From Desulfobacterales bacterium C00003060 (GTDB lineage Bacteria > Desulfobacterota > Desulfobacteria > Desulfobacterales > C00003060), in contig MAXP01000255.1 of assembly GCA_001751085.1 (NCBI GenBank), forward strand, positions 1-5,003: a DNA stretch of 5,003 nt, in the 5' to 3' direction. The position numbers and the translations under genes are program-made. Below are positions 1 through 5,003 of this stretch, one piece after another. The notes under the pieces are model-generated. The model made no database searches. It had not been told where the DNA came from and worked only from the letters and a program-made list of their open reading frames with translations. The first letter of the stretch is position 1, and each line of letters starts with the position of its first letter.

Positions 1-191
1 TCATCCCTCACACGGCCAAAATGACCACATTGGGCTTCAGGAAAGCAGGAGATCGGGTCAACATTGAGACAGACATGATAGGAAAATATGTGGAGGGCTT
101 CACCCAGCGATTTGCCAAAGGATACACGCAGACAAATGATGGGAGCTCGTCTATTGACGAAACCCTGCTCACAAAAACAGGGTTCATATAA
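1..191 (+). CDS. ribE: Riboflavin synthase (alpha chain), C-terminal fragment
   Basis: This is the last 62 residues of a riboflavin synthase cut by the left edge of the window; the first complete codon is at 3 and the TAA stop is at 189-191. The enzyme dismutates two 6,7-dimethyl-8-ribityllumazine molecules into riboflavin plus a pyrimidine that is recycled. The visible part is the end of the second lumazine-binding barrel, with the characteristic [11 protein letters not shown] followed by GDRVNIETD and GKYVEGF. It ends in a polar linker and a terminal [10 protein letters not shown], resembling the C-terminal helix of the family (the trimerisation segment). The next genes supply its substrate, so it belongs to the same riboflavin operon. 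Some genomes call this gene ribC or ribE; the product is clear even though only the end is seen. Confidence 0.9.
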   Translation, partial: IPHTAKMTTLGFRKAGDRVNIETDMIGKYVEGFTQRFAKGYTQTNDGSSSIDETLLTKTGFI

Positions 192-234
192 CAGATAAAA
201 GCTCTTTAAGTTGAACCAGTTGTAGGAATTCCGA

Positions 235-313
235 GTAACTTCTCAGAAAGTTCGGGTGCGTAGCAATCCAATAGGGGCTGCCGGGAGATTACCCGGACTT
301 TTTGAGAAGTTAC
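235..313. repeat. 79-bp inverted-repeat (MITE/REP-like) element between ribE and ribBA
   Basis: Two 23-nt arms (235-257 and 291-313) are reverse complements, from GTAACTTCTCA at the left end to TGAGAAGTTAC at the right, around a 33-nt centre. Of the 23 arm pairs, 21 are Watson-Crick and two (246/302 and 252/296) are G-T wobbles on the plus strand; 258/290 adds a third wobble. The element is bracketed by AATTCCGA (227-234) and AATTTCGA (314-321), an 8-bp direct repeat with one mismatch placed exactly at the arm ends, as a target-site duplication would be. No protein is encoded. It has no T-run after the stem, so it is not a standard intrinsic terminator, and it shows no FMN-riboswitch conserved core. 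A small non-autonomous mobile or extragenic palindromic repeat is the best reading. It would be transcribed within the rib operon, where the hairpin could affect mRNA processing or expression of ribBA. Confidence 0.75.
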
Positions 314-333
314 AATTTCGAGACGTTACAATT

Positions 334-339
334 AGGGGA
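334..339 (+). promoter_or_regulatory. Ribosome binding site of ribBA
   Basis: AGGGGA lies five nucleotides before the ATG at 345. It supports that start, which also gives the normal N-terminus of the RibB domain. It sits only about 20 nt downstream of the inverted-repeat element. Confidence 0.7.
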
Positions 340-344
340 ACAAA

Positions 345-1559
345 ATGCCACTACTGACTATAGATCAAGCCATTGAAGACATCAGGCAGGGCAAGATGGT
401 CATTCTCGTTGATGACGAGGATCGTGAGAACGAAGGGGATCTCACCATTGCTGCTGAAAAAGTCACACCTGAGGTGATCAATTTCATGGCTAGACATGGA
501 AGGGGCCTCATCTGCCTCTCTTTGGCACCTGAGATAGTAGAAGCTCTGGACTTGCGTCCCATGGCTGGCGATAATACCTCGCGTTTCCAGACCGCCTTTA
601 CCGTATCCATAGAGGCCCGACGCGGCGTAAGTACAGGCATCTCAGCCGCAGACAGGGCCACAACAATCCTGACTGCCATAGCTGATGACGCCAAATCGTC
701 CGATCTGGCGCGGCCCGGCCACGTATTTCCGCTTCGCGCACGAAAGGGCGGAGTTATTGTCCGGACCGGCCAGACGGAAGGATCGGTAGATCTTGCCCGG
801 ATTGCCGGCTTGAAGCCGGCAGGTGTGATCTGTGAGATCATGAACGAAGATGGGACGATGGCCAGAATGCCTGACCTGGAAGAATTCTCAGAAAAGCATC
901 ATATCGGAATCTGCACTATTGCAGACCTGATCGAATACCGACTCTTGAAGGAGCGCTTTGTTCGTCCGGTTGCCACGACAGTCCTTCCAACCTGTATCGC
1001 AGGTGAATTCAAGACCACTGTCTATGAAAACGACGTAGACGATTTTCTTCATATTGCTCTGGTGAAGGGGGAAATCGATACTGACAAGCCGGTTCTTGTG
1101 CGGGTGCATTCGGAATGTCTCACCGGCGATGTGTTTGGTTCCATGAGGTGCGACTGCGGAGAACAGCTTAACGTTGCCATGAAGATGATAGAGCGAGAAG
1201 GCACCGGGGTACTTCTTTACATCCGTCAGGAAGGTCGAGGTATCGGCCTTCTCAACAAGTTGAAGGCATATGCGTTGCAGGATCAGGGCCACGATACTGT
1301 GGAGGCCAATGTGCTTCTCGGGTTCAAACCCGATTTGAGAAATTACGGCATTGGTGCTCAAATACTAGTGCATCTGGGTGTGCGCAAGATGCGCCTTATA
1401 ACCAACAATCCAAAGAAGATCGTGGGTCTTGAAGGCTATGGCCTGAGCATCGTCGAACAGGTGCCTATTGAAATAACGCCCAACGAGTACAATGTGGGAT
1501 ATCTCAACTGCAAGAAAGAAAAAATGGGGCATCTGCTGGAACTCAAAGCCAAACCCTAA
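345..1559 (+). CDS. ribBA: Bifunctional 3,4-dihydroxy-2-butanone-4-phosphate synthase / GTP cyclohydrolase II
   Basis: This 404-residue fusion catalyses the two entry reactions of riboflavin synthesis in the cytoplasm: ribulose-5-phosphate to DHBP plus formate (RibB, about residues 1-200), and GTP to the diaminopyrimidine precursor (RibA, about 205-400). The RibB half shows [11 protein letters not shown] (23-33), [11 protein letters not shown] (50-60), RPGHVFPL (123-130, with the catalysis-associated His126) and [13 protein letters not shown] (162-174, with Glu164). The RibA half shows the zinc site [18 protein letters not shown] (Cys258, Cys269, Cys271), RQEGRGIGL (294-302) and [12 protein letters not shown] (330-341), with the expected catalytic Asp330 and Arg332. 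An oddity is that the usual GHTEA of RibB reads GQTEG at 142-146. Gln143 therefore replaces the His that coordinates magnesium (E. coli His153), so RibB activity is less certain than RibA activity. Length and start are normal for RibBA. It is followed 11 nt later by ribH. Confidence 0.96.
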   Translation: MPLLTIDQAIEDIRQGKMVILVDDEDRENEGDLTIAAEKVTPEVINFMARHGRGLICLSLAPEIVEALDLRPMAGDNTSRFQTAFTVSIEARRGVSTGISAADRATTILTAIADDAKSSDLARPGHVFPLRARKGGVIVRTGQTEGSVDLARIAGLKPAGVICEIMNEDGTMARMPDLEEFSEKHHIGICTIADLIEYRLLKERFVRPVATTVLPTCIAGEFKTTVYENDVDDFLHIALVKGEIDTDKPVLVRVHSECLTGDVFGSMRCDCGEQLNVAMKMIEREGTGVLLYIRQEGRGIGLLNKLKAYALQDQGHDTVEANVLLGFKPDLRNYGIGAQILVHLGVRKMRLITNNPKKIVGLEGYGLSIVEQVPIEITPNEYNVGYLNCKKEKMGHLLELKAKP

Positions 1560-1565
1560 GGGGGG
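1558..1565 (+). promoter_or_regulatory. Ribosome binding site of ribH overlapping the ribBA stop
   Basis: AAGGGGGG begins inside the TAA stop of ribBA and ends five nucleotides before the ribH ATG. The overlap suggests translational coupling of ribBA and ribH. Confidence 0.7.
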
Positions 1566-1570
1566 CTGCC

Positions 1571-2044
1571 ATGCCGAATGTGTATGAAGGAAAGATCTCT
1601 GCCGAGGGCAAAAGGTTCGCTCTGGTTGTGAGCCGGTTTAACGATTTTATCAGTGACAGACTTCTATCCGGTGCCCTGGACGCCCTCGTTCGCCACGGGG
1701 CCCGTGATGAGGACATCGACATCGTCAAGGTGCCTGGCTCTTTTGAAATTCCCTTCATGGCAAAGAAGATGGCCGAAAAAGAAAAACATCATGCAGTTAT
1801 CTGTCTGGGGGCAGTGATTCGAGGTTCTACACCCCATTTTGAGTATGTTAGTGGTGAGGTAGCTAAAGGAATTGCCTTGGTCGGGCTGGAATCAGGGGTT
1901 CCGGTTATTTTTGGTGTGGTCACCACGGATACCTTGGAGCAGGCCATAGAAAGGGCCGGCACAAAGGCCGGGAATAAGGGATGGGACGCAGCCGTTGCCG
2001 CTATGGAGATGGCCGGTCTTGTGGAGTCTGTTGAGAAGGCTTAG
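1571..2044 (+). CDS. ribH: 6,7-dimethyl-8-ribityllumazine synthase
   Basis: Lumazine synthase condenses DHBP (from the RibB reaction) with 5-amino-6-ribitylamino-uracil to give lumazine, the substrate of riboflavin synthase encoded upstream. At 157 residues it has the usual length for the family. Visible signatures are SRFND (21-25, with the ring-stacking Phe23), VPGSFEIP (54-61), [15 protein letters not shown] (79-93, with the proton-relay His89), [13 protein letters not shown] (109-121, with Phe114) and the phosphate-binding stretch [10 protein letters not shown] (128-137). All key residues are present, so it should be active. Family members assemble as pentamers or 60-subunit capsids; the sequence alone does not say which. 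The start is set by a strong Shine-Dalgarno over the ribBA stop. No domain is missing or added. Confidence 0.97.
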   Translation: MPNVYEGKISAEGKRFALVVSRFNDFISDRLLSGALDALVRHGARDEDIDIVKVPGSFEIPFMAKKMAEKEKHHAVICLGAVIRGSTPHFEYVSGEVAKGIALVGLESGVPVIFGVVTTDTLEQAIERAGTKAGNKGWDAAVAAMEMAGLVESVEKA

Positions 2045-2125
2045 GGTGTGACCCCTACCACTTAACTCCGAAATACTATATGACATCACTATACCAGAGG
2101 TAGTGGTTGAAGCCAGTTGTAAGAG
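2045..2125 (+). other. Intergenic leader between ribH and nusB
   Basis: These 81 nt hold no open reading frame of note. Short complementary pieces exist (accact at 2057-2062 with agtggt at 2102-2107), but they are too small to call a structure. No convincing terminator or promoter is seen. The 3' end carries ttgaagccagttgta (2107-2121), nearly identical to ttgaaccagttgta at 211-224 upstream of ribBA. The Shine-Dalgarno for nusB is poor: the only purine run (aagag, 2121-2125) abuts the ATG. Confidence 0.4.
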
Positions 2126-2587
2126 ATGGGAAATCGCCGACGCTCAAGAGAACTTGCCATGCAAGCTCTTTTTCAGATCGATGTGAACCAGGATCACTCC
2201 AGGGAAGCCGTTGAGTTATTCTGCAAACATTTCGGTGTCTCGAAAAATGTGAAGCCGTTTTGCCTTCGACTTGTCGAAGGCGTTAAAGAATTTCAAGACG
2301 AGATCGATCCTTTAATCAAACGCTTTTCAGAACACTGGAAGATCACCCGTATGTCGCGGGTTGATCGCAACATTATGAGAATCGCTGTATATGAACTCCT
2401 TTACTGCGATGATATTCCAATAAAAGTCTCCATCAACGAGGCAATAGATATCGGGAGGAAGTTCGGCACCGGGGATTCCGGAGCCTTTATTAACGGCATC
2501 CTGGACAGTATCCGCATCTGCCTGGAAAAGGAAAACCGGCTCTCCCCCCAAAAAAACACTGAGCAATTGACAAGCTCACCTGCGTAG
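2126..2587 (+). CDS. nusB: Transcription antitermination factor NusB
   Basis: NusB is a small all-helical cytoplasmic protein. With S10 (NusE) it binds boxA RNA and helps RNA polymerase read through rRNA operons. The protein has 153 residues, against 139 in E. coli. It opens with the arginine-rich RNA-binding helix RRRSRELAMQALFQ (4-17) and has the typical second half: SRVDRNIMRIAVYELL (77-92), then PIKVSINEAIDIGRKFG (98-114) and GAFINGILDSI (119-129). A polar tail of about 20 residues (134-153) follows and probably is not structured. nusB directly after ribH is a common arrangement across proteobacteria and probably means co-transcription with the rib genes, although the 81-nt gap and weak ribosome binding site leave room for separate control. 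The ATG at 2126 matches the family start. Confidence 0.95.
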   Translation: MGNRRRSRELAMQALFQIDVNQDHSREAVELFCKHFGVSKNVKPFCLRLVEGVKEFQDEIDPLIKRFSEHWKITRMSRVDRNIMRIAVYELLYCDDIPIKVSINEAIDIGRKFGTGDSGAFINGILDSIRICLEKENRLSPQKNTEQLTSSPA

Positions 2588-2602
2588 GAAGCAAGTACCC
2601 AC
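2588..2602. other. Convergent junction between nusB and the ABC ATPase gene
   Basis: Only 15 nt separate the two facing stop codons. A weak 5-bp stem (GTAGG 2584-2588 with CCTAC 2602-2606) spans the junction, with no T-run on either strand, so no intrinsic terminator is called. Confidence 0.5.
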
Positions 2603-3346
2603 CTACACACCTGGTTCACTCCGGACATCGTCGGTGAGTCTCAAGAACACAGCCTCAAGGTTACTCCCCTCAGCCCCCACGATTTCCCTGAGTTCGGAGG
2701 CAGATCCGATGGCAATCAGGCGGCCTTTATGAATAATCCCTATCCGATCACACAGCTCTTCGGCTACGACAAGCGTATGGGTGGACATGAAAATGCTCAC
2801 GCCCTTGCTGGCAAGGGACTTGAAGATGGTCTTCACGAGCCTTACGCCTTTTGGATCCAATCCGACCATCGGCTCATCCACAACAATAACTTTCGGCTCG
2901 TGCAAGAGAGCCGCTGACATAACTATCCGCTGTTTCATGCCGTGGGAATAACTTTCAATCAGGTCTCTGCCCCACTGGTCCATCTCAAACAATGTGAGAA
3001 GTTCTGCTAATCTTGCTTCTGATCGATGTTTATCCATCCCGTAGATCGATGCTACAAACTGCAGAAATTCAATACCTGAAAGCTTTTCGTAAACGAATGC
3101 GCGGTCCGGAATGAAACCTGTCACCTGTTTGGCCCCCACCGGATCTTCAGCCAAGTCCTTGCCGTCGATTATGACGGTACCCTCTGTGGGCTCTAAGATA
3201 CCGGCCATTATCTTTATGGTCGTGGTCTTTCCAGCCCCGTTTGGACCCAGAAAACCAAAGATCTCACCTTCTGGTATCTCCAAACTCACATCATCGACCG
3301 CAATGAGCCTGCCAAAGCGTTTTGTTAGGTGTATGAGACTAATCAT
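2603..3346 (-). CDS. ABC transporter ATP-binding protein (ABC-2 / NatA-like)
   Basis: This 247-residue cytoplasmic ATPase would power a membrane permease that is not in the window. In order it shows Walker A GPNGAGKTT (34-42), a Q-loop region GFIPDRAFVYEKLSGIEFL (77-95) with Asp81 where many transporters have Gln, the signature YSHGMKQR (133-140), Walker B VIVVDEP (153-159), D-loop GLDPKG (162-167) and the switch His190 in STHTL. The YSxGMKQR signature and the C-terminal LEAVFLRLTDD (230-240) are typical of ABC-2-type exporters. The substrate cannot be read from the sequence. I chose the ATG at 3346 because the family begins like MISLIHLTKRFG. An in-frame TTG at 3373 would add nine atypical residues and has no better ribosome binding site. 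It lies downstream of the transglutaminase gene on the same strand, separated by a long hairpin element. Confidence 0.93.
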   Translation of the reverse strand: MISLIHLTKRFGRLIAVDDVSLEIPEGEIFGFLGPNGAGKTTTIKIMAGILEPTEGTVIIDGKDLAEDPVGAKQVTGFIPDRAFVYEKLSGIEFLQFVASIYGMDKHRSEARLAELLTLFEMDQWGRDLIESYSHGMKQRIVMSAALLHEPKVIVVDEPMVGLDPKGVRLVKTIFKSLASKGVSIFMSTHTLVVAEELCDRIGIIHKGRLIAIGSASELREIVGAEGSNLEAVFLRLTDDVRSEPGV

Positions 3347-3383
3347 TTCGTTATTCGATGGAACATAGCGCAAAGGACATATG

Positions 3384-3395
3384 CGCAGCGCTGCG
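3384..3395. repeat. 12-bp perfect palindrome upstream of the ABC ATPase gene
   Basis: CGCAGCGCTGCG is a perfect palindrome starting 38 nt before the preferred ATG of the ATPase gene on the minus strand. It could be an operator, or simply the edge of the neighbouring repeat-rich region. Nothing else supports a function. Confidence 0.25.
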
Positions 3396-3407
3396 AGCTT
3401 TGCCGTT

Positions 3408-3568
3408 TATACCTCGGAAGGTTATAAATGGCGTTTTTCTCGGTGAGTCATGGGCATCAAGAGCAAGGCGTGAAGGCGCGGAATAGCCGGCTATTGCAAG
3501 CCTGAGCAACGCCGCTATTGATGTTCATGGCCGGCGAAAAAGTGTCATTTGTGGCCTTTCGAGGTATA
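3408..3568. repeat. 161-bp long-hairpin extragenic element
   Basis: The whole stretch folds on itself. The outer stem pairs 3408-3438 with 3538-3568 over 31 consecutive positions: 24 Watson-Crick and 7 G-T wobbles on the plus strand, no mismatch. A second stem pairs 3449-3460 with 3518-3529 (10 Watson-Crick, 2 wobbles). The tip carries the perfect palindrome AATAGCCGGCTATT (3482-3495). The ends read TATACCTCG and CGAGGTATA, so the termini could be a TA-flanked inverted repeat like those of Tc1/mariner-IS630-derived miniature elements. No transposase or credible protein lies inside. It occupies most of the gap between the transglutaminase stop (3586) and the ATPase start (3346). No T-run follows the stem on either strand, so it is not a classic terminator. 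It may reduce read-through or guide mRNA processing between the two genes. Confidence 0.8.
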
Positions 3569-3585
3569 CTATCTTCAATGAGCGA

Positions 3586-5003
3586 TTATCGCGCCTCAAG
3601 CACCTTTAGCTTGAGCCGCCCGATGACCCGGACCATCTCAGCCTGGCGGTCCAGGCCACCTTCGACGAACTTGATGTGGGTCACATCCGCCGGCATCTGT
3701 CCCATCAAAGAGTCCGCGGTTGTCCACCTTCCCAGGAAGACCTCATTCCAGGCATGATAGTAAAACCGGCCGCGCGTGTAAACCAAACCGGTACAGACCT
3801 TTGCAGGAATACCAGCGGCACGGATAAGGGCCGCAAAAAGCACTGCATGCTCATTGCAGTCCCCCGACTTGGCCTTGAGTGTGTCAAGGGCGTTTGGAAC
3901 AGAGACAGTGGCACGCTTTTCAAGAGATTCGTAAACCCAGTTCAAAAGCGTCCTGGCCTTGGCCTCATCACCCTTGATCTCCCCCACAATCTTATGAACC
4001 AGTGCCTTGATGGTTGTGTGGTCGCTCTGAATGAGGGGGCCGGCCTTCAGAAAGGGCTTAAGCTGAACCTTTTTGCCCATGTACCTGGGCTTTTTCTCTG
4101 ACTCACGAGCAATCTCCAATACAGAGCCCATAAGGCGCTGACGCCCTGTATTCAGGTCAAGGCCCCTGGGATCAATCCCGTCAAACCGAATCTTGAGGTA
4201 GACCAGGTTCGATGGTTCTGCCAAAACCTTGTTTGAGGGAATCGAGGCTGCTTCTACTAAGTCGATCTCCGGATCAGATCTAATCCCCAAACGGGCTTTA
4301 TCCCTCGTGGTCTTGACCATCCGAAGCCCCATCGGGCCTTCTTCTTTCAGACGCCCCCCGTTGGGATCTATCCATGTTAGAACCTCAAGGCCCCCGATTG
4401 TGGTCTTGACCTTGAAGGTCTCCCATGTTTTGCCGTCTACAACAACTGTCTCATGACCTAACACACTCACCTCCACGGGCCTCTGGGACATGATGGATGG
4501 ATCAAAAAGACTGTACCGGTAGTGAGAACCAACAATCAGGCCTTTTTTCAAAAGATTGCGCCAGAGACCAATCGACAAGAAAGGCTTTTCCTGTAGCACA
4601 ACCTTTGATTCACTTGTCTCATCACCAATGCCCGTATTCAAGATTAGGAATTGGCCCTCAACCCTGCCCTTGACCTGAAAACGGACCAAACCTGAACCAA
4701 ACCGAAACACAAAGGATCGCAAGGATGCATCCTGGTTGAGGTGGCCCGTGATCTCAGTGGAGACCAGGTGGACATCCCCGAACACACGCAGATTCATAAC
4801 CGCGCTTTCCAGAACCTCATAACCATCAGAGTCCTTAATAATGCGCGACCGGGTAAAGCCGATCTTGCTGTCATGACTATAGATCGCCATCCATGTTTCG
4901 CTTTCCTCAAGAGATGAACCGTCCTGATATGTTGAAAGGGATACTGGTGCCGGCTGAAAACAGGACTTCTTTACTAGTATCCCCATCATGAGAAGCCAAA
5001 GCA
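3586..5003 (-). CDS. Transglutaminase-like (papain-fold) superfamily protein, N-terminus possibly beyond window
   Basis: Counting from the ATG at 4989 the protein has 467 residues. The C-terminal third is a transglutaminase-core domain: about residues 325-360 lead into DTLKAKSGDCNEHAVLFAAL (369-388) with nucleophile Cys378, then FYYHAWNEVFLGRW (409-422) with His412, and TTADS with Asp426, a complete catalytic triad. Such bacterial domains act as cysteine proteases, amidases or cross-linking enzymes; the reaction here cannot be told. The first 300 residues look beta-rich and carry no motif I recognise. The frame stays open from the ATG to the window edge and adds a hydrophobic LWLL before MMGILV, so the true start may lie further upstream, within a signal peptide or membrane anchor. 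No good ribosome binding site precedes the ATG at 4989. An extracytoplasmic location is inferred. It shares its strand with the downstream ABC ATPase and may be functionally linked to it. Confidence 0.85.
   Translation of the reverse strand, partial: LWLLMMGILVKKSCFQPAPVSLSTYQDGSSLEESETWMAIYSHDSKIGFTRSRIIKDSDGYEVLESAVMNLRVFGDVHLVSTEITGHLNQDASLRSFVFRFGSGLVRFQVKGRVEGQFLILNTGIGDETSESKVVLQEKPFLSIGLWRNLLKKGLIVGSHYRYSLFDPSIMSQRPVEVSVLGHETVVVDGKTWETFKVKTTIGGLEVLTWIDPNGGRLKEEGPMGLRMVKTTRDKARLGIRSDPEIDLVEAASIPSNKVLAEPSNLVYLKIRFDGIDPRGLDLNTGRQRLMGSVLEIARESEKKPRYMGKKVQLKPFLKAGPLIQSDHTTIKALVHKIVGEIKGDEAKARTLLNWVYESLEKRATVSVPNALDTLKAKSGDCNEHAVLFAALIRAAGIPAKVCTGLVYTRGRFYYHAWNEVFLGRWTTADSLMGQMPADVTHIKFVEGGLDRQAEMVRVIGRLKLKVLEAR

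Noticed and set aside
192..344. Possible FMN riboswitch ahead of ribBA
   Set aside because: The conserved RFN core elements are not visible; the structure present is a simple long inverted repeat with a duplicated flank.
803..821. 7-bp perfect hairpin with 5-nt loop inside ribBA
   Set aside because: It arises from GCCGGC codon pairs encoding conserved residues (AGLKPAG) and has no T-run.
365..841. 158-codon minus-strand open frame
   Set aside because: It lies entirely within ribBA on the opposite strand and has no recognisable motif or ribosome binding site.
888..1361. 157-codon minus-strand open frame
   Set aside because: It is antisense to the GTP cyclohydrolase II domain and resembles no family.
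2062..2100. Promoter-like AT-rich stretch before nusB
   Set aside because: A tactat sequence resembles a -10 box but no -35 box lies at suitable spacing.
3347..3373. TTG start extending the ABC ATPase by nine residues
   Set aside because: The added residues do not fit the family N-terminus and no Shine-Dalgarno precedes the TTG; the ATG at 3346 fits better.
3518..3757. 79-codon plus-strand open frame starting inside the long hairpin
   Set aside because: It overlaps the hairpin arm and the end of the transglutaminase gene, with arbitrary composition and no ribosome binding site.
3676..4101. 141-codon plus-strand open frame
   Set aside because: It is antisense to the transglutaminase core, whose motifs are convincing on the other strand.

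Overview
The window reads as a bacterial chromosome segment with ordinary housekeeping genes on its left half and a less well understood pair of envelope-type genes on its right half. The gene order (riboflavin synthase, ribBA, ribH, nusB), the fused RibBA and the style of the proteins suggest a Desulfobacterota-like (deltaproteobacterial) organism. That placement is an impression from sequence style, not a database result.

Left, plus strand (1-2587): the 3' end of riboflavin synthase (ribE), then bifunctional ribBA, lumazine synthase ribH and the antitermination factor nusB. RibBA makes both precursors of riboflavin (the GTP-derived pyrimidine and the four-carbon unit DHBP). RibH joins DHBP to the pyrimidine to give lumazine, and RibE dismutates lumazine to riboflavin. 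NusB commonly sits at the end of this cluster and serves rRNA antitermination. ribBA and ribH are tightly coupled (11 nt gap, strong Shine-Dalgarno over the ribBA stop codon). Two looser gaps occur, before ribBA (153 nt) and before nusB (81 nt). No FMN riboswitch is visible in the gaps present. The RibB half of RibBA has Gln where the family normally has the metal-binding His.

Right, minus strand (5003-2603): a large transglutaminase-like protein with a complete Cys-His-Asp triad, its N-terminus possibly beyond the window, then an ABC-2-type ATPase with all nucleotide-binding motifs and no permease in view. The ATPase gene converges on nusB with only 15 nt between stop codons and no convincing intrinsic terminator.

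The most unusual content lies between genes. A 79-bp inverted-repeat element (235-313) between ribE and ribBA is flanked by an 8-bp near-perfect direct repeat that resembles a target-site duplication. A 161-bp long hairpin element (3408-3568) fills most of the gap between the transglutaminase and ATPase genes. In both, every departure from perfect pairing in the main stems is a G-T (G-U) wobble when read on the plus strand, never A-C. This suggests folding of plus-strand RNA or single-stranded DNA has been maintained. No tRNA, rRNA, CRISPR array or transposase gene was seen.
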